A stretch of 64,000 bases of DNA. Origin: Jiangella gansuensis DSM 44835. Its GTDB lineage: Bacteria > Actinomycetota > Actinomycetes > Jiangellales > Jiangellaceae. The position numbers were made by a program, and so were the translations under genes. The stretch spans positions 2,354,606-2,418,605 of the forward strand of contig NZ_KI911782.1 of the NCBI RefSeq assembly GCF_000515395.1, in the 5' to 3' direction. This document shows, piece after piece, positions 22,514-30,350 of the stretch (positions are counted from its first letter, which is position 1; each line of letters begins with the position of its first letter). Below the pieces are notes generated by a model. The model was given only the letters and a program-made list of their open reading frames with translations. It had not been told where the DNA came from and made no database searches.

Positions 22514-23416
22514 ATGCGGAGCTTCACTGCGGCGGCCGTGCAGGTGCGGCCTCGGGCCGAGCTGCTGACCGCCGAGAGCATCAAGGCGAACACGGAGCAC
22601 GCCATCGACTACGTGGAGCGCTGCGTCGCCGACACCGGCGCGGAGCTGGTGGTGCTGCCCGAGTCCGTCACCACCGGGTTCACCCCCGGCGGCCTCGACC
22701 CCGCGCGCCTGTGGGACCTCGTCGACGTCATCCCCGGGCCGCTGGCCGAGCCGTTCCAGGATGCGGCCCGGCGCCTGGGCGTGCACCTGGTGTGGGGAAC
22801 CTACGAGCGCGGCCCCGACCGCGGAGTCGTCTACAACTCCGCCCTGCTGGCCGGCCCGGACGGCGAGATCCGCGGCGTCTACCGCAAGACACATCCGTTC
22901 TGCACCGAGCTGGCGTCGCAGGGCGGCTGGGTGACACCCGGCGCCGACCCGTGCGTCGTCGACACCGAGCTCGGCCGCATCGGCATGATGATCTGCTTCG
23001 ACGGCGACTTCCCCGAGCTGTCGCGTATCACCGCGGTGCGCGGCGCCGAGGTGATCGTGCGGCCGTCGGCACTGCTGCGCTCGGCCGACCTGTGGGAGCT
23101 CACCAACCGGGCCCGTGCGTACGACAACCACGTCTTCGTCGTGGGCGCCAACTGCACCGGCACCGACCCGGCCGGCGTGATGTACTTCGGCAACTCGATG
23201 ATCGTGACCCCGGTGGCCGAGGTGGTGGCGCGGGCGGCCACCCACGAGTGCTGGGTGTCCGCGTGGCTCGACCCGGACGCGGCGCTGCGCTCGCTGACGC
23301 CCGGGTCCAGCATCGTGCAGCGTTTCGACCACCTCGCCGACCGCAACCTCGAGCTGATCAGCCGCTACGCCGAGGACCTCGCCGCCCCCGCCCGGACCAC
23401 GTTCCCGCACGCCTGA
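22514..23416 (+). CDS. nitrilase-superfamily carbon-nitrogen hydrolase
   Basis: A 300-residue C-N hydrolase. The catalytic triad is visible as Glu in VVLPESVTTGF, Lys in YRKTHPF and Cys in MMICFDGDFPE. The family hydrolyses amides or N-carbamoyl compounds (omega-amidases, N-carbamoylputrescine amidases, beta-ureidopropionases). The start has GGGAGGGG 7 bases upstream. It lies between toxin-antitoxin modules, and between the cox operon and the barbiturase operon. A role as malonamate amidase in pyrimidine breakdown is an attractive inference from the pathway, but any small aliphatic amide is possible. Confidence 0.88.
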   Translation: MRSFTAAAVQVRPRAELLTAESIKANTEHAIDYVERCVADTGAELVVLPESVTTGFTPGGLDPARLWDLVDVIPGPLAEPFQDAARRLGVHLVWGTYERGPDRGVVYNSALLAGPDGEIRGVYRKTHPFCTELASQGGWVTPGADPCVVDTELGRIGMMICFDGDFPELSRITAVRGAEVIVRPSALLRSADLWELTNRARAYDNHVFVVGANCTGTDPAGVMYFGNSMIVTPVAEVVARAATHECWVSAWLDPDAALRSLTPGSSIVQRFDHLADRNLELISRYAEDLAAPARTTFPHA

Positions 23417-23492
23417 CCGACACGTCAGCAACGGCAATGTCGGGGCCCGCGCCGACAGCGCCCGTGTGCCAACCGGGTGGATATCGTGGTGT

Positions 23493-23750
23493 ATGAACCG
23501 GACCAACATTTACCTCACTGAGCAGCAGACGGAGGCGCTCGACCGCTTGGCCGCTCAGGAAGGCACGTCGCGAGCGAAGGTCATCCGCCGCCTGCTCGAT
23601 CGTGCATTGGCCGGCGATGACGATGACCTTGCCACCGACCTCGCGGCCATCGACTCCTCTTTCGGTGCATATCGCGACGTCGACGTCATCTCCCGGGGGT
23701 CAAGCGGGCGTGAGGAGCACCTGGCCGGGCTCTGGGGCCGCACCACGTGA
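23493..23750 (+). CDS. ribbon-helix-helix (CopG-like) antitoxin
   Basis: An 85-residue protein with an N-terminal ribbon-helix-helix domain (NRTNIYLTEQQTEALDRLAAQEG, then TSRAKVIRRLLDRAL), the DNA-binding fold of CopG/VapB antitoxins. The C-terminal acidic/aromatic tail (IDSSFGAYRDVDVISR, then EEHLAGLWGR) would bind a toxin. I start at ATG 23493 (MNRTNIYL), which matches family starts. The stop overlaps the toxin remnant's GTG by 4 bases, the normal arrangement. The toxin that follows is broken, so this antitoxin may be an orphan. Confidence 0.85.
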   Translation: MNRTNIYLTEQQTEALDRLAAQEGTSRAKVIRRLLDRALAGDDDDLATDLAAIDSSFGAYRDVDVISRGSSGREEHLAGLWGRTT

Positions 23751-23978
23751 TCCTCATCGACACCGATGGCATTGCGGATAGAGCCGGTCACCGAGGTGAT
23801 CGCCCGGCAGGCTGGGGCGCTGATGCGGCGGTACCGCCGCAGCCACAGCGGAATCGGCCTCGGCGACTACGTCATCGCCGCAACGGCCGGCGTTCGGGGA
23901 GTGCCGCTCGCCACCTTGAACGTGCGGCACTTCCCGATGTTCGACGACCTGGCCGCGCCTTTCGAGCTGCCCCGGTGA
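23747..23978 (+). pseudogene. remnant of a PIN-domain (VapC) toxin with internal deletion and frameshift
   Basis: The GTG overlapping the antitoxin stop begins MILIDTDG, the usual first strand of a VapC toxin with its catalytic Asp. The frame then leaves the family. In another frame, from about 23766, the text continues IEPVTEVIARQAGALMRR, then GDYVIAATAG and PLATLNVRHFPMF. That is the C-terminal half of a PIN toxin, including the terminal NxxHF motif. The middle third, carrying the conserved Glu, is missing. Two joined fragments in different frames mean the toxin is inactivated. The intact antitoxin suggests that toxin loss came first. Confidence 0.75.
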
Positions 23979-23994
23979 GGCGCGGCTGACTGGG

Positions 23995-24807
23995 TTACCG
24001 CACCGGCCAGACGATCTCGGTCTCGAGCTTGCCGGGGTCGGTCACCTCGGCCGGGTTGTTGATGTAGACGTCGTACGGCGGGGCGGCGGTGGTGAGCCCG
24101 CGGGCGCCGATCCAGGACTCCACCTCGCGGTAGGCCAGGCCCAGCTCGTCGTACGGGCCGACATGACGGGTGACGGCCGCGCGGCCGCCGTCGTGACGGT
24201 GCAGGGTCAGGCCCGAGGGCAGGTCCGCCGATGCCGGCAACCCGGCCACCGGCACGGACGCCTCGATGGTCCAGGCGTCGTCGGCGAGGTCCAGGTACAC
24301 CATGCGCGGCGGGCCGGCCGGGCTGGCTCCGGCCGCGGCCAGCGCAGCGTAGAGCTGGTGGTAGGCGTTGCTGCTGGTGTCGCTGAGGGCATCGGGTGAT
24401 GTGGTGAACGTCGCTCCGATGACGTCGGCGGGTGCGATCTCGCGGGTGGTGATCTCGTAGGCCATGACGGCTCCCTTCCGGATGAAGGTCTCGACACGGT
24501 GGAGCATGTGCCGATGACGGTCGATGCGCTGCTCGAGCACCATTCGGTAGGAGTCGAGGAGGTCGCGGACGCCGTCCGGGTCGGATTCGGCCAGCACCTC
24601 CTTGATCGACACCAACGGCATGTCGAGCGAGCGCAGGGTGGCGATGACGCGAGCCGTGGCCGCCTGCTCGGGCCGGTAGTACCGGTAACCCGAGGCGGGG
24701 TCCACGTACGCCGGATGCAGCAGGCCCGACTCGTCGTAGACGCGCAGGGCCTTGATGCTCAGCCAGCACAGCCGGGAGAACCGGCCGATCGGCATCAGCT
24801 CGTCCAT
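23995..24807 (-). CDS. MerR-family regulator with GyrI-like effector domain (BmrR type)
   Basis: A 270-residue regulator. Residues about 5-75 are the MerR winged helix (IGRFSRLCWLSIKALRVYDE, then GLLHPAYVDPASGYRYYRPEQ). A helical linker follows, then a GyrI-like small-molecule binding domain from about residue 115 (YEITTREIAPADVIGATFTT, to the end in DVYINNPAE). BmrR-type proteins sense hydrophobic cations or other drugs and activate efflux genes; the ligand here is unknown. ATG at 24807 is preferred because GGAGG lies 5 bases upstream; a GTG at 24813 lies inside that site. It is on the same strand as the SDR gene, 60 bases downstream of it. Confidence 0.88.
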   Translation of the reverse strand: MDELMPIGRFSRLCWLSIKALRVYDESGLLHPAYVDPASGYRYYRPEQAATARVIATLRSLDMPLVSIKEVLAESDPDGVRDLLDSYRMVLEQRIDRHRHMLHRVETFIRKGAVMAYEITTREIAPADVIGATFTTSPDALSDTSSNAYHQLYAALAAAGASPAGPPRMVYLDLADDAWTIEASVPVAGLPASADLPSGLTLHRHDGGRAAVTRHVGPYDELGLAYREVESWIGARGLTTAAPPYDVYINNPAEVTDPGKLETEIVWPVR

Positions 24808-24867
24808 CGCCACCTCCTCACGGAAAGGAGCCTCCAGTCTTCCCCAAGGGACGAGTCAACTGTGACC

Positions 24868-25668
24868 TCAGTCCGCCACGGCGCCGCCGGAGACGTTGAC
24901 GACGGTGCCTGTGAGGCCTCCGGCGCGATCCGAGGCGAGGAACGCGGCGGCCTCGGCGACGTCGGCGGCGGTGAGCTGCCGGCCCAGCGGGCTGCCGGAG
25001 CCGACCTCGGCCAGAAGTCGCTCCAGCGATGTCCCCAGGCGGGCGGCGGCCCGGGACCAGACCTCGCGGGTGTGCGAGCCCTGGTCCACGGTGTCCGGCA
25101 TGCCGGTCGGGCGCAGGCACGCGACCCGGACGCCATGCGGTCCCAGCTCGGCGGCCAGTTGCCGGGCGAGGCTCTCGACCGCGGCGCCGGCCTGGCCGAA
25201 CGCCCCGGTCAGTGCCGTGGGTTGGCCGGCCATCGGGTTCGACAGCGCCAGTATCGTGCCGGAGCCCTGCCTGGTCAGGTGCGGTGCGGTCGCTGCTGCG
25301 GTGACGAATTGTGCCCGGACGTACTCCGTGACCGGCCGGCAGTAGGCGTCGGCGGACAGCTCCAACAGGGGCACGCCCTGCTCACCGTTGTCGGCGCCGA
25401 AACCGTTGAACGTGACGTCGATGCGGCCGGTCCGTTCCACGACGGTGTCGGCGTGCCGGGCGGTGGCGACTTCGTCCAGCACGTCCACCGTCGCGGTCTC
25501 GGCGGTACCGCCCGCGGCCCGGATCCCGCCGGCGACGGCGTCCAGCCTGGCCCGAGTGCGCCCGGCCAGAAAGATCTGTGCCCCTTCACGGGCGAATGCA
25601 CGAGCGACCGCCCCACCGACGGCGCCGCCGCCCCCATAGACGATCGCGGTCCTGTTCTCCAGCAGCAT
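24868..25668 (-). CDS. short-chain dehydrogenase-like protein lacking the catalytic Tyr and Lys
   Basis: A 266-residue SDR-fold protein. The Rossmann glycine motif (YGGGGAVGGA, residues 11-20) and the C-terminal region (FLASDRAGGLTGTVVNVSGG) are intact, and Ser143 is present. The YxxxK site is not: the aligned positions are F157 and G161 (GAFGQAGAAVESLARQ), so normal proton transfer is not possible. It may be a degenerate but widespread SDR subgroup with binding rather than catalytic function. GGGAGGAC precedes the ATG. It follows the ECF sigma gene by 50 bases on the same strand, so the two are probably co-transcribed. Confidence 0.82.
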   Translation of the reverse strand: MLLENRTAIVYGGGGAVGGAVARAFAREGAQIFLAGRTRARLDAVAGGIRAAGGTAETATVDVLDEVATARHADTVVERTGRIDVTFNGFGADNGEQGVPLLELSADAYCRPVTEYVRAQFVTAAATAPHLTRQGSGTILALSNPMAGQPTALTGAFGQAGAAVESLARQLAAELGPHGVRVACLRPTGMPDTVDQGSHTREVWSRAAARLGTSLERLLAEVGSGSPLGRQLTAADVAEAAAFLASDRAGGLTGTVVNVSGGAVAD

Positions 25669-25718
25669 GGTGTCCTCCCATCGTCGTGACCCTGCTGCTT
25701 CTGTGACGACAGATTCGT

Positions 25719-26768
25719 TCAGGACTCATCGTTGCCGAGCCGCGGCGGCAGTCCGAACGCGTCGAACACCTCGGGCCGGAACGCCATCACCTCAGCGATC
25801 CGGTCGTTGGCCAGGCTCAGCACTGCCAGCGCGAATGGCATGTAGTCGGGCTGACAGGGCAGCCGTAGGTAGGTCGCCACTGCCGGCTGCCGGTTGGCCC
25901 GCACCGGCAGCATCCGCAGACTGGGCCCGCCGGCCGGCCCTTCCATAACAGGCGCCCAGGCGGCTACGAGCGTGCCCCGGCCCTGGTACCAGGCAGGCTC
26001 GGTACCTGTATGGCCACCGGCGCCGGCCTGATGACTGGATCGCGCGTCGGCCACCAGCAGCTCGGCGAGGGCGGTGGCGTCGGAGCGCTCGATCGCGTCG
26101 ATGTACCGGCGCACGAGTTCGCGGTCGCCGGCTGACGAGTTCGCAGGCGCTGTCCAGTCCAGCCGGCGAGACGGCAGGTGCTGTCGCACCGCCGGCCGCG
26201 CGCGCTGCAACGCGCTGTTGACGGCGGGAACGCTGGTGCCGAGTGCGGACGCGGTCTCCCGGGCGGACCAGTCGAGGACGTCACGCAGGATCAGCACCGC
26301 GCGTTGCCTGGCCGGCAGGTGCTGCACGGCGGCGAGGAAGGCCAGCTCTACCGTCTCCCGGGCGACGACGGTGGACGCCGGCGAGGCCCCGGACTCGGCG
26401 TTCCGGTCGACGACCTCGTCGAGCAGGTGGTCCGGATACGGCTGCAGCCACGGCACGGCGACTGGCGGCGTTGGTGCGAGGTACGACGTCGTCGCCTCCG
26501 GAGACGGGTCCGGAAGCGACGTCCGAACCTGGCGCCGGCGGTGCCGTTTCAGCACGTCCAGGCAGGCACGAGTAGCGATGCTGTAGAGCCATGCCCGGTA
26601 GGTGCCCGGTCCGCGGTAGTCGGCGCGGTACCGCCACGCCCGCAGAAAGGTCTCCTGCGCCAGGTCCTCCGCCTCGTGGAACGAGCCCAGCATCCGGTAG
26701 CAGTGCAGCTGGATCTCCGGCCGGTGCCGTGTGACGAGCTCCGCGAAAGCCGCCTCGTCGTCGTGCAT
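25719..26768 (-). CDS. ECF sigma factor with C-terminal SnoaL-like domain (SigG/SigX5-like)
   Basis: A 349-residue ECF-type sigma factor. Region 2 is at residues 5-75 (FAELVTRHRPEIQLHCYRM, then DLAQETFLRAWR). Region 4 is at about 140-200 (LPARQRAVLILRDVLDWSA, then ETASALGTSVPAVNSALQRA). A C-terminal NTF2/SnoaL-like domain is at about 210-335. Sigma factors of this group lack a conventional anti-sigma factor, and the SnoaL domain controls activity. The ATG is preceded by GGAGACCGG. No target promoter motif can be identified from one window. The linked SDR gene is the obvious candidate partner or target. Confidence 0.9.
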   Translation of the reverse strand: MHDDEAAFAELVTRHRPEIQLHCYRMLGSFHEAEDLAQETFLRAWRYRADYRGPGTYRAWLYSIATRACLDVLKRHRRRQVRTSLPDPSPEATTSYLAPTPPVAVPWLQPYPDHLLDEVVDRNAESGASPASTVVARETVELAFLAAVQHLPARQRAVLILRDVLDWSARETASALGTSVPAVNSALQRARPAVRQHLPSRRLDWTAPANSSAGDRELVRRYIDAIERSDATALAELLVADARSSHQAGAGGHTGTEPAWYQGRGTLVAAWAPVMEGPAGGPSLRMLPVRANRQPAVATYLRLPCQPDYMPFALAVLSLANDRIAEVMAFRPEVFDAFGLPPRLGNDES

Positions 26769-26828
26769 GTGACCGGTCTCCGTTCGGCCGCCGTTTCGCC
26801 GCCGAACGTACTACACGCCCGGTCCGCC

Positions 26829-27710
26829 TCAGCGCAGCTTCGGCACGATGGTCCCGGCGAGGTGCTCGAACCGGCCGACGTCGGCCTGGTCGTCGGGCCA
26901 GCAGAGCACGAACTCGTCGATCCCGGCGAGCGTGTAGCGCTCGACCAGCTCCTCCAGCGTGGCCGGCCCGGTGACGGGGTCGGTGCCGGCCCACAGCAGC
27001 ACTGACCGGCGCAGGGTGCGGGGGTCGCGGCCGGCCTGTTCGCACAGCTCGTCCAGGCGCCGGTTGTGTGCGGCGGCGAGCTCGACGTTCTCCTCCACGC
27101 TCGCGTCCGGGCGGCCGTTGGTGTTCCAGGCGTCGGCTCGCTCGGCGGCGACTCGCAGCATGGTGGGCGCCTGTCCGCCGACGACGATGGGCGGGCCGGG
27201 CCGCTGGAGCGGTCCCGGCGCGGTCGGCAGGTCGCGCACGGAGTACCACTCGCCGTCGAACGTGTACGGCGTGCCGTCGCCGCGGAGGACGCCGTCCAGC
27301 ACCGCGACGTACTCGGCGAACCGGGCCACCCGTTCCTGCACCGGCCACGGCGCGGTTCCGGTGGCGTGGTGGTCGGACTCCATGATCCCGCCGCCGATGC
27401 CGAGCTCCAGGCGGCCGCCGGACAGCCGGTCGATCGTCATGGCTTCCTTGGCCAGCAGCGCCGGAGGCCGCAGGATCGGGTTGCTGACCAGGGTGCCGAC
27501 GCGGATCCGCGACGTCGCCATGGCGGCCGCGGCGGTCATGGTCCAGCCGTCCAGCCAGGCCGGTTCGGTGGCGAAGATGTTGCCGATGTGGTCGGGGAGG
27601 AAGAGCTGGTCCAGGCCGAGGTCCTCGGCCCGGCGGAAGCGGTCGAGCAGTGCGGGTGCGTCGGCGTCGGGCAGGACCAGCACGCCGAATCGGCGGTCGT
27701 TCGTCGTCAT
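26829..27710 (-). CDS. LLM-class flavin/F420-dependent oxidoreductase
   Basis: A 293-residue luciferase-like monooxygenase-fold protein (TIM barrel). Typical stretches are FGVLVLPDADAPALLDRFR, LGLDQLFLPDHIGN, TSRIRVGTLVSNPILRPP, LSGGRLELGIGGG and GPPIVVGGQAPTMLRVAAERAD. Members use FMN or F420 to oxidise or reduce small molecules. I start at the ATG at 27710 (MTTNDRRFGVLV); in-frame ATGs at 27740 and 27746 add an unrelated basic stretch. It is divergent from an HxlR regulator across a short palindrome-rich gap, so it is probably the regulator's target. Confidence 0.85.
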   Translation of the reverse strand: MTTNDRRFGVLVLPDADAPALLDRFRRAEDLGLDQLFLPDHIGNIFATEPAWLDGWTMTAAAAMATSRIRVGTLVSNPILRPPALLAKEAMTIDRLSGGRLELGIGGGIMESDHHATGTAPWPVQERVARFAEYVAVLDGVLRGDGTPYTFDGEWYSVRDLPTAPGPLQRPGPPIVVGGQAPTMLRVAAERADAWNTNGRPDASVEENVELAAAHNRRLDELCEQAGRDPRTLRRSVLLWAGTDPVTGPATLEELVERYTLAGIDEFVLCWPDDQADVGRFEHLAGTIVPKLR

Positions 27711-27746
27711 GCACCGATCGTCGTGCCGATGCTTGCTCATGATCAA

Positions 27747-27781
27747 GTACTGACTATAAAGTCAGGTACTCACCAATTGGT
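27747..27781. promoter_or_regulatory. operator region between the LLM enzyme and HxlR genes
   Basis: Two symmetric sites lie in this AT-rich gap: GTACTGAC (27747-27754) opposite GTCAGGTAC (27761-27769), with TATAAA between, and the palindrome ACCAATTGGT (27772-27781). Both are well placed for HxlR to repress its own gene and the divergent oxidoreductase. TATAAA/TATAGT may serve as -10 elements. Confidence 0.6.
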
Positions 27782-27798
27782 AAGCAAGGGAGCGCGTC

Positions 27799-28140
27799 AT
27801 GGCCCGGAACCGGCCCTACACCTGCGGTCTCGACGCCGCCATCGACGTGGTCGGCGGCAAGTGGAAGGCGGTGCTGGTCTGGACCCTCGAGGACCAGGGC
27901 CCGTTGCGCTTCGGCGAACTCAAGCGCAGCATCCCGGGCGTCACCGAGAAGATGCTCATCCAGCAGTTGCGTGAGCTGGAGGCCGACGGCGTCGTGCACC
28001 GGGAGGTCTTCCACCAGGTCCCGCCGAAGGTGGAGTACTCGCTCACCGACTTCGGCCGGGCGCTGGAGGTGGCGCTGCGGCCGTTGGGCGACTGGGGGCA
28101 CGAGAACATGACGCGCATCGAGCAGGCGCGTACCGGCTGA
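27799..28140 (+). CDS. HxlR-family transcriptional regulator
   Basis: A 113-residue winged-helix regulator. The HxlR pattern is clear: YTCGLDAAIDVVGGKWKAVL (with the Cys that in some members senses electrophiles or redox state), FGELKRSIPGVTEKMLIQQL, REVFHQVPPKVEYSLTDFG. It probably dimerises on the palindromes upstream and responds to quinone-like or aldehyde stress, as in relatives such as HxlR, HypR and YodB. Divergent from the LLM-class enzyme gene. AAGGGAGCGCGTC precedes the ATG. Confidence 0.9.
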   Translation: MARNRPYTCGLDAAIDVVGGKWKAVLVWTLEDQGPLRFGELKRSIPGVTEKMLIQQLRELEADGVVHREVFHQVPPKVEYSLTDFGRALEVALRPLGDWGHENMTRIEQARTG

Positions 28141-28274
28141 GCGCCCGCAGCGCGCCTCTCGATCGGCGTTCCTGGGCACAAGCCCGGCCCGGCACCGTTG
28201 GCAGCAGTTGCCGACGCCGGGCGAGGTCGCGGGCGGGTTGAATCAGCGGCACACGCCCCCGACCGAGGAGTCGC

Positions 28275-30350
28275 ATGCCCGCCACGTCACCAGGTATCCG
28301 CATCGGCATCGACACCGGCGGGACGTTCACCGACGTCGTCGCCGTCGACCAGCGGACCGGCCGGCTGGTCACGACGAAGACCCCGTCCACGCCGGGCGAC
28401 CCGGCCGAGGGCTTCATGACCGGCGTGCACAAGGTGCTCGGCCTTCTCGGCGCCCGTCCGGACGCCGTCGCCGCCGTCAGCCACGGCACCACGGTCGCCA
28501 CCAACCGGCTACTGGAGGGGAAGGTCGACGACCTCGGCTTCATCACCACCGAGGGATACGAACACGTCCTCGAGATCGCCCGCCAGTCGGTCCCGGACGG
28601 CTACGGCAACAGCTACTTCTGGGTGAAGCCGCCGCGCATCGTTCCGGCCGACCGGGTCCGCACGGTCCGCGGCCGGCTGGCGTACGACGGGACCGAGCTG
28701 CGGCCGTTCGACGTTGACGACGCCGTCGCCGCGGCCCGGTTCTTCCGCGACCGCGGCATCACCACCATCGGCGTCTGCTTCCTGCACTCCTATGCCAACC
28801 CCGAACACGAGCTGCGGATGCGCGAGGTGCTGGCGCGTGAGCATCCAGACGCCGTCGTGTCGGTCTCGGCGGAGGTCCTGCGCGAGTACCGCGAGTACGA
28901 GCGCAGCGTCACCACCCTGGTCGACGCGGCGGTGAAGCCGAGCATCAGCCGATATGTACGCACCATCGCCGGCCGGCTGGCCGGTCTCGCGGCCGCGACG
29001 GCCCCGCCGCCGTTCTACGTCATGAAGTCCAACGGCGGCGTGCTGTCGGCCGACGAGGTGGTGCACCAGCCGATCTCGACGGTGCTGTCCGGTCCCGCGG
29101 CGGGCGCGCTCGGTGCCGCTGTCGTCGCGCAGTCGGCCGGGTTCGGCAGCGTCCTCACCCTCGACGGCGGCGGCACGTCGACCGACGTCACGGTGGTGGT
29201 CGACGGGCAGCCGGCGCTGACGACGGAAGGCAGTGTCGGCGCCTATCCCAGCAAGATCCCGATGATCGACGTCGTCACGGTCGGAGCCGGCGGCGGGTCG
29301 GTCGCCTGGCTGTCGGCGGAGGGGACGCTCAAGGTGGGTCCGCGCTCGGCCGGCGCCGACCCCGGGCCGCTGTGCTATGGCACCGGAGGCACCGAGCCGA
29401 CCGTCACCGACGCCCACGCCGTGCTCGGGCGCATCCCGCCGCACCTGCTCGGTGGCGAGATCCCGCTGGACGTCGACGCAGCCCGGGCCGGCATCGGCGA
29501 TCTGGCCGCGAAGCTCGGGCTGTCGCCGCAGCGCGCCGCCGCGGGCATTCTGGAGATCTCCGCCTGGAACCAGGCCAACGCGCTGCGGCAGGTGACGGTG
29601 AGCCGTGGCCTGGACGTACGCGACTTCCACCTGGTCGCGTTCGGCGGTTCCGGGCCGCTGCTGGCCTGCCGGCTGGCCGACGTGCTGGGTCTGTCCGGGG
29701 TGCTCGTGCCGCCCGACCCGGGCAACCTGTCCGCCTACGGCCTGCTGACCGTCGACGTCCGCAACGACTACGTCCGCACCACGGTGGCCAGGCACTTGGA
29801 GCTGGACCTCGATGCCGTCGCGGCGACGTTCGACGCGTTGACGGCGGAGGCGGACGCGGCGCTGGCCCGCGAGGGGTTCGCGCCGGGGGAGCGCAGGTTC
29901 GTGCGCACCGCCGACCTGCGCTACTTCGGGCAGGCCTACGAGGTGCGGGTCGAGGTGCCGCCCGGGCCGTCCACCGCGGAGCTGGCCGGCGTCGTCGTCG
30001 CCGCGTTCCACGCCGAGCACCGGCGGCTCTACGGCTACGATTTCGCCCACGACCCGCGCCAGGAGGTGGAGTGGGTGAACCTGCGGGTCACGGGCATCGG
30101 CCCGATCGAGCGGCCGCCGGTCGCACGGGTCGCGGCCGGTACCGGTGCGGCGCCGCGGACGTCCCGTCCGGTGTTCTTCGACGACTGGGCGGACACCCCG
30201 GTGTACGACCGGTCCGCGCTGGGCGCCGGCGACGTCGTCGACGGCCCGGCGGTCGTCGAGGAGTTCGGCTCGACCGTCCCGGTCCACCCGGGCTTCCGCG
30301 CCGTCGTCGACCCGTTCGGCAACCTGCTGATCACCCGGGAGGTCCCGTGA
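28275..30350 (+). CDS. hydantoinase/oxoprolinase subunit A (HyuA-like)
   Basis: A 691-residue ATP-using subunit of the hydantoinase/5-oxoprolinase/acetone-carboxylase family. The N-terminal acetokinase-like motif is RIGIDTGGTFTDVVAVD near residues 8-24. Other hallmarks are SHGTTVATNRLLEGK, KSNGGVLSADEV, VLSGPAAGALGAA, LDGGGTSTDVT and VAFGGSGPLLACRLAD. The family cleaves cyclic amides and imides (hydantoins, 5-oxoproline, caprolactam) or carboxylates ketones. The start follows GAGGAG. It overlaps the B subunit by 4 bases. Position just upstream of carbamate kinase and a barbiturase-family enzyme suggests a nitrogen-ring substrate, but this is inference. Confidence 0.92.
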   Translation: MPATSPGIRIGIDTGGTFTDVVAVDQRTGRLVTTKTPSTPGDPAEGFMTGVHKVLGLLGARPDAVAAVSHGTTVATNRLLEGKVDDLGFITTEGYEHVLEIARQSVPDGYGNSYFWVKPPRIVPADRVRTVRGRLAYDGTELRPFDVDDAVAAARFFRDRGITTIGVCFLHSYANPEHELRMREVLAREHPDAVVSVSAEVLREYREYERSVTTLVDAAVKPSISRYVRTIAGRLAGLAAATAPPPFYVMKSNGGVLSADEVVHQPISTVLSGPAAGALGAAVVAQSAGFGSVLTLDGGGTSTDVTVVVDGQPALTTEGSVGAYPSKIPMIDVVTVGAGGGSVAWLSAEGTLKVGPRSAGADPGPLCYGTGGTEPTVTDAHAVLGRIPPHLLGGEIPLDVDAARAGIGDLAAKLGLSPQRAAAGILEISAWNQANALRQVTVSRGLDVRDFHLVAFGGSGPLLACRLADVLGLSGVLVPPDPGNLSAYGLLTVDVRNDYVRTTVARHLELDLDAVAATFDALTAEADAALAREGFAPGERRFVRTADLRYFGQAYEVRVEVPPGPSTAELAGVVVAAFHAEHRRLYGYDFAHDPRQEVEWVNLRVTGIGPIERPPVARVAAGTGAAPRTSRPVFFDDWADTPVYDRSALGAGDVVDGPAVVEEFGSTVPVHPGFRAVVDPFGNLLITREVP

